The translations under genes were made by a program, and so were the position numbers. 64,000 bases of DNA from Bacteroidota bacterium. Its GTDB lineage: Bacteria; Bacteroidota; Ignavibacteria; UBA10030; UBA8401. Below the pieces are notes generated by a model that worked only from the letters and a program-made list of their open reading frames with translations, had not been told where the DNA came from and made no database searches. Every line of letters starts with the position of its first letter. The first letter of the stretch is position 1. Where the stretch lies: assembly GCA_041658205.1 (NCBI GenBank), contig JBBAAO010000004.1:22623-86622 (forward strand), read 5' to 3'. Below are positions 1 to 7,958 of the stretch, piece after piece.

Positions 1-363
1 ATCGTACACATAATATTGAAGTCCAGTCTTTACGGAGATCCACAGTGAACCGTTATTTGTCGAACGAAAAACACCATCACCTCCTGCATAGATGCTGCCG
101 TCGACATTCACAACCAGAGCACGAATATCAAGGTTTGTGATCCCGGAATTTACTGCGGTCCACGTGGTACCGTTATTAGTGGAACGAAATATGCCGGAAT
201 CACGATTCACAGCGAACAGATGATCGTTGGAAGTAACAATGAGCCGTTGAATGTTCCCATTCACAGGTCCGCCTGTTTGCTCCCAAATGTCAGTTTGAGA
301 ATACAACGTGTTACTGCAAATTATAAAATAAATTAAAATACATACTTGTAAAATGTTTTTCAT
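1..363 (-). CDS. Secreted Asp-box (BNR) beta-propeller protein, C-terminus beyond left edge
   Basis: The first 121 residues of a longer protein are visible, from the ATG at 363 to the window edge with no stop. It begins MKNILQVCILIYFIICSNTLYSQ, a signal peptide ending near residue 23. After it come repeats containing STNNGTTW and STNNGSLW, the S-x-D/N-x-G-x-T/S-W Asp-box of sialidase-like and WD40-like propellers. The complete gene at 44114 has the same design and ends in a type IX sorting domain, so this one probably does too. Its ligand or enzymatic activity cannot be read from the fragment. Its own attC lies beyond the left edge. Confidence 0.85.
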   Translation of the reverse strand, partial: MKNILQVCILIYFIICSNTLYSQTDIWEQTGGPVNGNIQRLIVTSNDHLFAVNRDSGIFRSTNNGTTWTAVNSGITNLDIRALVVNVDGSIYAGGDGVFRSTNNGSLWISVKTGLQYYVYD

Positions 364-406
364 GCTGCCTCCTGTATGATGATGATTTTTTATACCCATA
401 AATGCA

Positions 407-571
407 CTCTAACGGACTGGAGCTAACCTGCGTGGTAACGTTTTTGCGCGAACGCAAGTGTTTTTAATTTATTCATATCTTCCGCTAACGTATGCTGTGT
501 TTAGAAATTTCAACTTTGAATAACAAAATTGCGGACGCGGTCACAACGTCAGTTTGAGTGACTGGTTAGCC
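407..571 (-). repeat. attC 1, mosaic arms
   Basis: The left arm is CCT with tggtaac, but the right arm is gtcacaacgtcagtttgag, which fits the left arm of the attC at 26890 instead. R' ctctaac, R'' gttagcc. Confidence 0.95.
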
Positions 572-578
572 TGCACCG

Positions 579-613
579 TTGACTACGACCTTTATTTGGT
601 CTATATTGTAGTC
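579..613 (+). promoter_or_regulatory. Promoter and operator of the first TA cassette
   Basis: The -35 box TTGACT (579-584) and -10 box TATATT (602-607) are 17 bp apart, a near-consensus sigma-70 promoter. An inverted repeat GACTAC (581-586)/GTAGTC (608-613), with inner GACC/GGTC, overlaps both boxes. It is a likely binding site for the Phd-like antitoxin. AGGAG at 623-627 is the ribosome binding site for the gene at 635. Confidence 0.75.
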
Positions 614-634
614 ATCTAATTCAGGAGTCATATT

Positions 635-925
635 ATGAAGCTAAGTACTGCCGTAAAACCCATCAGTTATCTTAAAGCTCACGCATCAGAGCTAATTCGA
701 GATATTACAACCAGCCAGCAAACCTTGGTTGTTACCCAGAATGGTGAAGCTAAGGTTGTAATGCAAGACATTCGATCATATGAGCGCATGCAAGAGACGC
801 TAGCTTTGTTAAAAATTCTTACTCGAAGCAAGCAGAATATTTTACGCGGTCAATCAAAGTCCCTTGATGCTTCCTTCACCAACCTCGACAAACGAATAGC
901 GGCATTCAAAAATGAAAAAGTATGA
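635..925 (+). CDS. Phd/YefM-family antitoxin
   Basis: This 96-aa protein has the Phd/YefM N-terminal DNA-binding fold signature: ISYLKAHASELIRDI (residues 10-24), the strand-turn LVVTQNGEAKVVMQDIRSYERMQ (31-53), then a charged C-terminal tail that would wrap the toxin. Such antitoxins neutralise the partner toxin and repress their own promoter. It has an AGGAG ribosome site 7 bp upstream and overlaps the toxin gene by 14 bp, so the two are translationally coupled. It runs on the plus strand, against the array. Confidence 0.92.
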   Translation: MKLSTAVKPISYLKAHASELIRDITTSQQTLVVTQNGEAKVVMQDIRSYERMQETLALLKILTRSKQNILRGQSKSLDASFTNLDKRIAAFKNEKV

Positions 926-1238
926 CGTTGTCATTGATGTAGAAGCCGAAAACGATATTTTCGCCATTTACACGTATATCGCCATAAATGATTCAGTTGA
1001 AAAAGCTGACAAAATTTACGTTGCGCTACGTAAAACCTGCAATAGATTGAAGACTCTTCCATTTCGAGGCCATATCCCTTCCGAATTATTCGATATTGGA
1101 GTAGTCGAATTCCGTGAATTGCACTACAAACCCTACCGGATATTCTATTCGATCGACTCTAACATAGTCTCTATTCATTGTGTTATTGATGGAAGACGAG
1201 ACATCCAGACCATTCTCCAAGAACGTTTGCTGCGCTAA
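912..1238 (+). CDS. ParE/RelE-superfamily toxin
   Basis: This 108-aa protein has the ParE/RelE fold: an N-terminal strand (YDVVIDVEAENDIFAIYTYIA), a helical hairpin (EKADKIYVALRKTCNRLKTLPFRGH), then the C-terminal strands ELHYKPYRIFYSID and HCVIDGRRDIQTILQERL. RelE members cut mRNA on the ribosome and ParE members poison gyrase; the sequence alone does not decide which. The start lies inside the antitoxin gene. The cassette ends CGGTGCGGGCTAAC, matching its left end. Confidence 0.92.
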   Translation: MKKYDVVIDVEAENDIFAIYTYIAINDSVEKADKIYVALRKTCNRLKTLPFRGHIPSELFDIGVVEFRELHYKPYRIFYSIDSNIVSIHCVIDGRRDIQTILQERLLR

Positions 1239-1247
1239 TTCGGTGCG

Positions 1248-1436
1248 GGCTAACGGACTGGAGCTAAGTTGCGTGGTAACTTGTCCGCCGTCTTTTTGGC
1301 GGACGTTTTTACGCGAACGCGACCTTGATTAATTTGCTGATAACTGTTTGAATCGTATGTCGTGCTTAAATATTTCAACGTTGAATACAAAAATCGCGTT
1401 CGCGGTTACCACGTCAACTTGAGCGACTGGTTAGGC
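1248..1436 (-). repeat. attC 2, class A with a hairpin insertion
   Basis: At 189 bp it is about 24 bp longer than the others of its class because of an extra hairpin after tggtaac (1281-1304). The arms still pair as GTT/AAC. R' ggctaac, R'' gttaggc. Confidence 0.96.
1283..1304. other. Perfect small hairpin inserted in attC 2
   Basis: GTCCGCC (1283-1289) and GGCGGAC (1298-1304) are exact complements around gtcttttt. No other attC in the window has this element. Deleting ttgtccgcc...ggcggac restores the usual tggtaacgtttttacgcg. Confidence 0.85.
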
Positions 1437-1448
1437 AACACAGGTATA

Positions 1449-1477
1449 TTGATTTATCATATAAATGATATTATATT
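1449..1477 (+). promoter_or_regulatory. Promoter and operator of the second TA cassette
   Basis: TTGATT (1449-1454) and TATATT (1472-1477) are spaced 17 bp. The palindrome TATCAT-ATAA-ATGATA (1455-1470) fills the spacer, a standard place for an autorepressing antitoxin to bind. AAGGAG at 1486-1491 precedes the ATG at 1499. Confidence 0.75.
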
Positions 1478-1498
1478 GATACAAAAAGGAGCATCGCA

Positions 1499-1765
1499 AT
1501 GCCAACCATTCGACCAATATCAGATCTCAGAAATAAATCAAATGAGATCTCCAATTTCGTCCACAACTCAAGTGAGCCAATTTTCATCACCAAAAACGGC
1601 GAAGGTGATATGGTAGTAATGTCTATTGCACATTATAGCCAATTACAGAAAAAACTCGAACTATATTCAAAACTTGCAGTAGCCGAATCTCAACGAACTG
1701 CTGGTGACAAAGGTCGCCCTCTTGATAAAATTATGAAAGACATCCGGAAAAAGATTCGTGGCTAA
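1499..1765 (+). CDS. Phd/YefM-family antitoxin
   Basis: This 88-aa protein follows the YefM/Phd pattern: RPISDLRNKSNEISNFV, then EPIFITKNGEGDMVVMSIAHYSQLQKKLELYSKL, then a basic tail ending DIRKKIRG. The first ~55 residues would dimerise and bind the operator just upstream, and the tail would bind the toxin. It has an AAGGAG site 7 bp before the ATG. It overlaps the following gene by 8 bp and opposes the array direction. It is only distantly similar to the antitoxin at 635, so the two cassettes are independent acquisitions. Confidence 0.92.
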   Translation: MPTIRPISDLRNKSNEISNFVHNSSEPIFITKNGEGDMVVMSIAHYSQLQKKLELYSKLAVAESQRTAGDKGRPLDKIMKDIRKKIRG

Positions 1766-2066
1766 AATCAAATATACCACACGACTCTTATCCACAGCAG
1801 AACAAGACTTTAATGAGATTATCGACTATATCTTGGGGGAAAATGTTTCGGCTGCCATTTCCATTGCCGATAAAATTGAATCTAATCTTCAACTTCTCGA
1901 ACGCAACCCACAATTAGGGCGGATTCCAAATGATGAAGAGCTGCTTCGATTAGGATACAGATATCTAATAGTGCTTGAATATTTAGTATTCTATAAAATC
2001 GAAGATACAACCATCATTGTTTATCGCATACTCCACGGAGCTCGTAATTATAAATCCCTTCTTTAA
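1758..2066 (+). CDS. ParE/RelE-superfamily toxin
   Basis: This 102-aa toxin starts at a GTG overlapping the antitoxin stop. It has the ParE layout: TTRLLSTAEQDFNEIIDYILGENVSAAISIADKIESNLQLLERNPQLGRIP (two helices and a turn), then LGYRYLIVLEYLVFYKIEDTTIIVYRILHGARNYKSLL, matching the ParE core yrilv...yrvd..i.I.rvlH.rrd. Members of this group mostly inhibit DNA gyrase; that activity is inferred from family only. Overlap and a shared promoter make it an operon with the antitoxin. Confidence 0.92.
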   Translation: MAKIKYTTRLLSTAEQDFNEIIDYILGENVSAAISIADKIESNLQLLERNPQLGRIPNDEELLRLGYRYLIVLEYLVFYKIEDTTIIVYRILHGARNYKSLL

Positions 2067-2085
2067 CGACTGCCTATTCTGTGTT

Positions 2086-2250
2086 GCCTAACGGACTGGA
2101 GCTAAGTTGCGTGGTAACGTTTTTACGCGAACGCGAACTTGATTAATTTATTTAAAACTACCGCAATCGTATGTTGTGTTTAGAAATTTCAACTTTGAAT
2201 ACAAAAATCGCGTTCGCGGTTACCACGTCAGGTTGAGCGACTGGTTAGGC
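2086..2250 (-). repeat. attC 3, mosaic arms
   Basis: The left arm carries GTT (class A) but the right arm carries AGG (as in class B), so the L-box triplets do not pair. The rest is class A. R' gcctaac, R'' gttaggc. Confidence 0.95.
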
Positions 2251-2279
2251 AACATATTTTTGAAAATATCTTTTGGTAC

Positions 2280-3695
2280 CTATGGTTTTTTAAACAAAAT
2301 TAATTTAAGATTTTCTTGAATAGAAGATTTGGCAGGAGCATAACCCCATGAATAATGATATTCTGTTGGCCCATGTTCATCTTCAAATATCATATAATCA
2401 GAATACTTCTCGATTTTGATTGGGTATGAGATGACGTAGGTTCGATTCGGAACACTAATAGAACCTCCTACTACTGGAGCATTGAAATGAATTACATTAC
2501 TTGAAGTAATTATTGTAAATTGTGAAGTTTCGTTTACTGCATAATACTTATGAGAATACCCTATCCCTATAAATTCCGAAGTACGAACAGAATCATTCAT
2601 AATCTGTCGAACAGTAAGGACCGTATCTTGATTGACAATCGAAGACTTTAATATTTTCCATTCGTGAATCCCCCATTGTTTCGAATATTCTAGGGATAAA
2701 TCATTGCGGCCTAATTTAGAATATGAAAATTGCCAGGATGTACCAATGGGCAATAACAGTTCATAATATCGCTTCTGAGTTCTGGGATTAATTGTTATTA
2801 GTGCAGATGTGGTTGTAGATCTTATTCCATCACTAAAAATTGACGATACGTGATACATTCCAAGATGTGAGTACACATGGTAAATAGTGGTGTCTAATAC
2901 TCGATTCAAATTTGAAAATATCAAGATTGTTCCATCTGTAAAATCGACAGATCCACTGAACAATGTGCGATCGTATGCATGAAGTTTAATTTTTAGCGTG
3001 TCGCCATAGCTGAGAGATGTTGTATCGGTAGTTATGGTTACGATTGGCGGAGGGTCTGATACTGTGACATCAAGATTCTTTGTTGTAACTTTTTCACCAT
3101 CACCAAATGATGCTGCAACGGAATATGCTCCAGAATGCGAATAAATGTGTTCAACAGTTGTATCCAGAACATGACTCAAATGAGGAAATGTCATTATCGT
3201 CCCATCTTTGAAGTCGAGGAACCCATTTGATAATGAAAAATCATCAGCATGGAGAGTAATCCTTAGCGTGTCCTCAAATAAATTAAGAGTTGATTTATTT
3301 GGTACTAGTGTTAAGGTCGGTGTGAAGAAGTTTAAAACCATAACCCTGATATTCTTTGTGGATGTATTCTCCCCATCGTTAAATGATGCTGAAATACCGT
3401 AGAAACTTTGAGATTTGTAGTAATGAAAAAGTGTTGTATCGATAACCGACTCCTTAATACTAAATACAACAATATTACTATCGCCGAAATCCACCGATCC
3501 GTTTTTTAATGTCGCATCCGAAACATGAAGGGTAAGTTTTAAAGTATCCCCAAATAACATACTTGAATCAATTCCTGTAATTGTAATGACCGGCGGTTCG
3601 TTTACTATATTATGTTTGGAGGGAACAGGAGATTCACAAGAAATAATAAAAAGTGAAAGTGGAATTATGCTAATGAGTATTATATTTAATTTCAT
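2280..3695 (-). CDS. Lipoprotein with three PKD-like repeats
   Basis: This 471-aa lipoprotein has a lipobox FIISC with the acylated Cys at residue 20. Three similar ~90-aa modules follow (about 35-118, 125-212, 215-300). Each opens with P.(V/L)T(I/L)...FGDTL.(I/L).LH and contains a (V/L)DF.D....F...VLDTT..H.Y..(S/H).G.Y...A.F.DG core, the polycystic-kidney-disease type immunoglobulin fold. Residues 310-471 are a separate domain of unknown role beginning ELLLPIGTSWQFSYSK, a pattern shared with other lipoproteins in this window. It is probably anchored in the outer membrane or on the cell surface. The neighbours give no clue to its partner. Confidence 0.88.
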   Translation of the reverse strand: MKLNIILISIIPLSLFIISCESPVPSKHNIVNEPPVITITGIDSSMLFGDTLKLTLHVSDATLKNGSVDFGDSNIVVFSIKESVIDTTLFHYYKSQSFYGISASFNDGENTSTKNIRVMVLNFFTPTLTLVPNKSTLNLFEDTLRITLHADDFSLSNGFLDFKDGTIMTFPHLSHVLDTTVEHIYSHSGAYSVAASFGDGEKVTTKNLDVTVSDPPPIVTITTDTTSLSYGDTLKIKLHAYDRTLFSGSVDFTDGTILIFSNLNRVLDTTIYHVYSHLGMYHVSSIFSDGIRSTTTSALITINPRTQKRYYELLLPIGTSWQFSYSKLGRNDLSLEYSKQWGIHEWKILKSSIVNQDTVLTVRQIMNDSVRTSEFIGIGYSHKYYAVNETSQFTIITSSNVIHFNAPVVGGSISVPNRTYVISYPIKIEKYSDYMIFEDEHGPTEYHYSWGYAPAKSSIQENLKLILFKKP

Positions 3696-3712
3696 ATGAC
3701 CTCGTTTTTGTT

Positions 3713-3877
3713 GCCTAACGGACTGGAGCTAACCTGCGTGGTAACGTTTTTACGCGGACGCAATGTCGATTAACTTGCCGATTACTAAATGTGTCGTATG
3801 TTATGTTTAGATATTTCAACTTCGAATACGAAAATTGCGGCCGCGGTTACCACGTCAGGTTGAGCGACTGGTTAGGC
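3713..3877 (-). repeat. attC 4, class B
   Basis: CCT/AGG arms with inner stem acgcggacgca/tgcggccgcgg. R' gcctaac, R'' gttaggc. Confidence 0.97.
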
Positions 3878-3884
3878 AGCAAGA

Positions 3885-4682
3885 TCACATTTCAATGTCG
3901 AAAGTTGGTAAATCATTATTACCTTCAACTCTAAATTTGCACTTTGCTGATACTTTTATTTCTATGACGGGTCTTCCCATACCTATTAATGAATAAATAA
4001 TTCGTGCTTGTTTCCCATTACTAGTAATTAATTTTGAATCAGGACCTGTTGAAAAGGCGCCGCCATCAAGGTGAGGCCAAATGTCTTGTATTACACTTAA
4101 ATTTAATCCTAAAATTGAAACACCTATGGCAATTGTCCCCAATGGCTCATTTTTAGTAGTAATGAAAAATAATTTAAGAGTATAGCCATCAGTATTTTGC
4201 GTCACTTCTTTTTTGTGAAATCGTATGGCATTAGGTTGAGCAAGTTTTTTTGTTTCAATTATTTCATTTTGTAATTTTTCTAATGCTTCGTCTATTTTCA
4301 AATTAGGATACTTTTTTACTGCTAATTTTATGAATGGTTCTAATTTGTCTTTAACTTCACTAATTTTAGATTGAAGTATTAAACTACGATCCCCCGAATT
4401 CTTTTCACTGTTATTTATTACTTTTAACAAACTATCTAGTTGAATTTTTAGACTATCATTCTTTCTAATTAATTCTGCTTGAACATCCTCTTGTTTTTTT
4501 AGGCTAATATTTGTTTCAATATCATCCAGTATAATTGTAAAAGCACTGAACAATAAACTCAAAATCAAAAGAACAAGGAATCCTCTTTTGATGTACTTAT
4601 TTTTCGATATTTCCTTACTCCAATACTTTTCAACAATTGCAATAATGAAAAGTATAATCGAACCTAATAATTTTAGTATCAT
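3885..4682 (-). CDS. Two-helix membrane protein with coiled coil
   Basis: This 265-aa protein has two N-terminal membrane helices (about 2-17 and 34-53). A charged coiled-coil stretch follows (57-95, NISLKKQEDVQAELIRKNDSLKIQLDSLLKVI), with a second helical region to ~150. A beta-rich C-terminal domain of ~110 residues ends PTFDIEM. The family is not recognised. The soluble part should sit on one side of the inner membrane and may oligomerise through the coiled coil. The ATG is about 18 bp from the cassette boundary and has no clear Shine-Dalgarno sequence. Confidence 0.82.
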   Translation of the reverse strand: MILKLLGSIILFIIAIVEKYWSKEISKNKYIKRGFLVLLILSLLFSAFTIILDDIETNISLKKQEDVQAELIRKNDSLKIQLDSLLKVINNSEKNSGDRSLILQSKISEVKDKLEPFIKLAVKKYPNLKIDEALEKLQNEIIETKKLAQPNAIRFHKKEVTQNTDGYTLKLFFITTKNEPLGTIAIGVSILGLNLSVIQDIWPHLDGGAFSTGPDSKLITSNGKQARIIYSLIGMGRPVIEIKVSAKCKFRVEGNNDLPTFDIEM

Positions 4683-4695
4683 ATTGTTTATTGCT

Positions 4696-4863
4696 GCCTA
4701 ACGGACTGGAACTAAGCTGCGTTGCAACGTTTTATCGCGGCCTCGAAAACACTATTTGTAATTTCGTTTTCTCTTCCGCTGTCGTATGTAGTGTTTTCGT
4801 TTTTCAACTTATGATTAAAACCCAAGCCGCGATTGCAACGTCAGCTTGAGTGACTTGTTAGGT
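4696..4863 (-). repeat. attC 5, class E
   Basis: GCT/AGC arms, gcaac stem and tcgcggcctcg inner arm. The right spacer is gacttgttag rather than gactggttag. R' gcctaac, R'' gttaggt. Confidence 0.96.
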
Positions 4864-5099
4864 GGCTGCTATTATATTTGTAGTTTGCCGAGTTTTAAAA
4901 AACTGTTTTTTAACTTGTGCGTTCGCAAACTACATACACTTCAGTTTTAGAGCCAACGGCGTGCGAAGCCAATTTTAGATTCGTAAAAACTCGAACCTCA
5001 ATACAATTTCTCTTGATAAACTTGTTTAACTCCGTAAAATCTTCAATTGGCGCACAAACGCTGACTGCCATTTACACTTTTTTCGCCGTTGGCGCAGCC
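4864..5099. mobile_element. Gene-less cassette, family 2 (gccaacggcg)
   Basis: The ends form the inverted repeat GTTAGGTGGCTGC/GCAGCCACCTAAC, and an inner repeat GCCAACGGCG pairs with CGCCGTTGGC. A 62-codon open frame is shared with the copy at 5263 but contains a stop in the third copy (58487), so it is read as non-coding. Confidence 0.85.
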
Positions 5100-5262
5100 A
5101 CCTAACGGACTGGAGCTAAGCTGCGTGCAAATGTTCCAGCGCGTTGGTTGTATTTTTAAATTAAAAATGAAGTCGCGTGTACTATGTTGTGTTTAAATCT
5201 TACAACACAATCCGACTAAGAGCGACGGCGATTTGCACGTCAGCTTGAGCGACTTGTTAGGT
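5100..5262 (-). repeat. attC 6, class H
   Basis: GCT/AGC arms with gcaaatg/gatttgc. R' acctaac, R'' gttaggt. It lies between two copies of the same gene-less cassette. Confidence 0.96.
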
Positions 5263-5497
5263 GGCTGCTATTATATTTGTAGTTTGCCGAGTTTTGAAAA
5301 CTGTTTTTTAACTTGTGCGTTCGCAAACTACATACACTTCAGTTTTAGAGCCAACGGCGTGCGAAGCCAATTTTAGATTCGATTACACTCGAACCTCAAT
5401 ACAATTTCTCTTGATAAACTTGTTTAACTCCGTAAAATCTTCACTTGATGCACAAACATTGACTGCCATTTACACTTTTTTCGCCGTTGGCGCAGCC
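5263..5497. mobile_element. Gene-less cassette, family 2, tandem copy
   Basis: Nearly identical to the cassette at 4864. Differences cluster in two short patches (gtaaaa versus gattac; aattggc versus cttgatg). The same outer and inner inverted repeats are present. Confidence 0.85.
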
Positions 5498-5662
5498 ACC
5501 TAACGGACTGAAACTAAACTGCGTGCAAACGTTCCAGCGCGGTGGACTGTGTTTTTAAATTGCTGATAACTATCGCTGTCGTAAATTGCCATTTGAGAAC
5601 TCAACACTCAAAACTCAGAGCGCGTCGCGGTTTGCACGTCATGTTTGAGTGACTGGTTAGCC
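5498..5662 (-). repeat. attC 7, class D
   Basis: ACT/ATGTTT arms with gcaaac. Carries ggactgaaac instead of ggactggaac. R' acctaac, R'' gttagcc. Confidence 0.96.
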
Positions 5663-5841
5663 CGCTGAAACTATTTTTTGAAACGCTATATTGTTGGCGG
5701 CTGATGTAAAATACAATTATTGAAAACCACAAAACTTGAATAATAGAAACTAATTTTTTGTTTTAACTTTTTGGCATCAACTGAGCTCGCAAACTTTTAC
5801 AAAACTCGACTTTGATTTACATTTTTGCCGCCAACAATGCG
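5663..5841. mobile_element. Gene-less cassette, family 1 (variant)
   Basis: A divergent member of the commonest gene-less family. The inner inverted repeat is TTGTTGGCGGC/GCCGCCAACAA where most copies have CTGCTGGCGGC/GCCGCCAGCAG, so both arms changed together. Ends GTTAGCCCGC/GCGGGCTAAC. Confidence 0.85.
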
Positions 5842-6006
5842 GGCTAACGGACTGGAACTAAGCCGCGTTGCGAATGCTTTTGCGGCCTCGGTGCCCGATT
5901 AAATTTAAAATGCAGTTTCGTATCGTAAGTTGTGTGTAGATCAGTTGACACTTGATAAGAAAATCGCCGCCGCGTTCGCAACGTCGGCTTGAGTGACTGG
6001 TTAGCC
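5842..6006 (-). repeat. attC 8, class I
   Basis: GCC/GGC arms with ttgcgaatgc/cgttcgcaa. R' ggctaac, R'' gttagcc. Confidence 0.96.
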
Positions 6007-6015
6007 AGCGTTACA

Positions 6016-6420
6016 TTAATTAATCCAAGATTCACCTGATATGATGCCGGCCAATTTTGTTTCAACATATCTCGCATAATTGTTTATAACTTCTCTTTTA
6101 TTATCAACATTGAAAGATAAATTGAGCTTTGAAAATTCATCGTCAGTTTTGAACATATCATTGATCGATATGAATACTTTCTCATTAAACGACTTGTAAA
6201 TAAATGGAAAATACTTTGGATATAATCTTGTGATATTACACTCCATTATTCCGCCAGTATATGCCTTAAGTATAATATGGATAACTCTATTTCGCTTCTT
6301 GGATCTGAATATTACTCCATACTCAGGGCCGGCATCATACGATTCTTTTGAGTACTTCAACGATACTAAATAGGCAAATGCTTTTTCGACTTCTTCAAGC
6401 ACATCAGTTTTTGTCTTCAT
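6016..6420 (-). CDS. Hypothetical soluble protein
   Basis: A 134-aa protein without a signal peptide or membrane segment and with no recognised family. It opens with a helix (MKTKTDVLEEVEKAFAYLVSLKYS), has a beta-rich middle (YGVIFRSKKRNRVIHIILKAYTGGIMECNITRLYP) and then FNEKVFISINDMF...NREVINNYARYVETKL. The compact alpha-beta layout resembles many immunity-type or accessory cassette proteins, but that is only an impression. The cassette ends share a 13-bp complement (GTTAGCCAGCGTT). Confidence 0.8.
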   Translation of the reverse strand: MKTKTDVLEEVEKAFAYLVSLKYSKESYDAGPEYGVIFRSKKRNRVIHIILKAYTGGIMECNITRLYPKYFPFIYKSFNEKVFISINDMFKTDDEFSKLNLSFNVDNKREVINNYARYVETKLAGIISGESWIN

Positions 6421-6450
6421 ACTTAATATTGTAGAATGCTATTCAACGCT

Positions 6451-6615
6451 GGCTAACGGACTGGAGCTAAGTTGCGTGGTAACGTTTTTACGCGAACGCG
6501 ACCTTGATTAATTAATTTAAAACTGCTTCTGTCGTATGTTGTACTTAAATATTACAACTTTGAATACAAAAATCGCGTTCGCGGTTACCACGTCAACTTG
6601 AGCGACTGGTTAGGT
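6451..6615 (-). repeat. attC 9, class A
   Basis: GTT/AAC with acgcgaacgcg. R' ggctaac, R'' gttaggt, which mismatch here because they belong to different cassettes. Confidence 0.97.
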
Positions 6616-6621
6616 TGCAGT

Positions 6622-7158
6622 TTAAAAGTTACCGAATAATGCACCAAGTGTTATTCCGTAAACATTGAATCCTTGATTGAATTCAGAAAAACCTCCCAAG
6701 TACATTCCGAAATATTGAAACCTAAGTTCTAAATCTAATTCTACAATATTGGTAGAATACTTCTCAGAAATGAAATCATATTCATTATCTAACAACTTAT
6801 AAACAATAATTTTTCCTCGTTTAATCAATTCACCTTTGCCTATACCATATTTTCCGTTTATCAATAATTCAGGAAGATTTCGAAATGGTTGAATTGATAT
6901 TCCAACTAAATATGAATATGAAGTAATTTTTTCAGGAGGTTCTATTAATGCAAATTCATTATTTCTTGTTCTATCAACTTTAAAAAGAAGATGATAATAA
7001 CTTACTGAAACGCCAAGTCGTGCTACAGTTCCTCCTTGAGATTCTTGATAACCTCCACGAGACAACCCAAATCCCATATTTCCGTATGCAATAAACTTTT
7101 CTAAGTCTTGACAGAAAGCATTAATTGTGAACAATATCAACAAACAAATTATCTTCAT
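6622..7158 (-). CDS. Exported outer-membrane barrel-like protein (paralogue 1)
   Basis: A 178-aa protein with a signal peptide (MKIICLLILFTINAFC, cleavage before QDLEKF). Alternating hydrophobic strands follow and it ends LGALFGNF, a C-terminal phenylalanine typical of outer-membrane beta-barrels. The gene at 20955 encodes a close relative over the full length (shared TARLGVS, EPPEKITSYS, QPFRNLPEL, LDLELRFQYFGMYLGG). The two cassettes also share their terminal sequence GTTAGGTTGCAGTT but carry attCs of different classes. Function unknown. Confidence 0.87.
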   Translation of the reverse strand: MKIICLLILFTINAFCQDLEKFIAYGNMGFGLSRGGYQESQGGTVARLGVSVSYYHLLFKVDRTRNNEFALIEPPEKITSYSYLVGISIQPFRNLPELLINGKYGIGKGELIKRGKIIVYKLLDNEYDFISEKYSTNIVELDLELRFQYFGMYLGGFSEFNQGFNVYGITLGALFGNF

Positions 7159-7176
7159 AGTGTGATGTTTACTGCA

Positions 7177-7340
7177 ACCTAACGGACGGGAGCTAACCTG
7201 CGTGGTAACGTTCCAGCGCGAGGGATTCTGTTTTTAAATTTAAAATGATGTCGCGTATCGTAAGTTGTCATTTGAGAACTCAACACTTAAAACTCAAAGC
7301 GCGTCGCGGTTACCACGTCAGGTTGAGCGACTGGTTAGCC
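7177..7340 (-). repeat. attC 10, class C
   Basis: CCT/AGG; ggacgggagc replaces ggactggagc. R' acctaac, R'' gttagcc. Confidence 0.96.
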
Positions 7341-7354
7341 GGCTTACAGTTATA

Positions 7355-7756
7355 TTATTTAGCATTTAGAAACAGTTCAGTAAATGTTGAATCAAAATAT
7401 ACCCATAGTGAAACAGAAATAACCAATACGCTTATGGTTATTACATAATCCAAATAGGATTCCTTTTTTACATTATCGATACCGCTAAACTCTTTCACTA
7501 TATCTCTATACTTCTGTTTCCAGAAGAACAAATAATACTGAATAAGAGCAGAGACTATTAACATCGATATTCCAATGGTCTTGTTAACAACTATGATAGG
7601 ATGGTTGATAATTAAAGATATTAGGTCAAAAATCGTCCATAAATTTAACCAAAATATTAAAGCCATTCCAAGTGTAGATCCAAATTCTGGATCAATAGAA
7701 TTAAAACTAAGACTGATCTTATAATGTCTATAAAATAAATATCTCCACATTTTCAT
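7355..7756 (-). CDS. Small integral membrane protein, about three helices
   Basis: A 133-aa protein with hydrophobic segments near residues 30-52 (LGMALIFWLNLWTIFDLISLII), 55-75 (IIVVNKTIGISMLIVSALIQYYLFF) and 103-121 (YVITISVLVISVSLWVYF). Short charged loops and a basic N-terminus (MKMWRYLFYRHYK) suggest a cytoplasmic start. No family recognised and no catalytic motif visible. It shares its size and three-helix plan with several other cassette genes here, but not their sequence. Confidence 0.82.
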   Translation of the reverse strand: MKMWRYLFYRHYKISLSFNSIDPEFGSTLGMALIFWLNLWTIFDLISLIINHPIIVVNKTIGISMLIVSALIQYYLFFWKQKYRDIVKEFSGIDNVKKESYLDYVITISVLVISVSLWVYFDSTFTELFLNAK

Positions 7757-7784
7757 TTTAACTCGTACAATATATTTTTAAGCC

Positions 7785-7947
7785 GGCTAACGGACTGGAG
7801 CTAAGCTGCGTGCAAATGTTCCAGCGCGTTGATTATATTTTTAAATTAAAAACGAAGTCGCGTGTACAATGTTGTGTTTAGATTTCTCAACTCAATCAGT
7901 TCAAGAGCGACGGTGATTTGCACGTCAGCTTGAGCGACTGGTTAGGT
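7785..7947 (-). repeat. attC 11, class H
   Basis: GCT/AGC with gcaaatg/gatttgc. R' ggctaac, R'' gttaggt. Confidence 0.96.
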
Positions 7948-7958
7948 GGCAGACGGTG

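Noticed and set aside
1362..1616. Short plus-strand frames containing RGYHVNLSDWLG or NGLELSCV in many places
   Set aside because: These are translations of attC arms. They recur wherever an attC lies and run into unrelated sequence.
635..2066. Plus-strand TA genes as evidence that the array reads left to right
   Set aside because: The extrahelical bases and all 67 other cassettes show the opposite polarity; TA cassettes have their own promoters and can face either way.
4917..5503. Two 62-codon frames conserved between adjacent gene-less cassettes (MRSQTTYTSVLEPTACEANF...)
   Set aside because: The third copy of the family (58487) has a stop in the matching frame and no start. Conservation follows the palindromic arms and not codon positions, so I treat them as non-coding.
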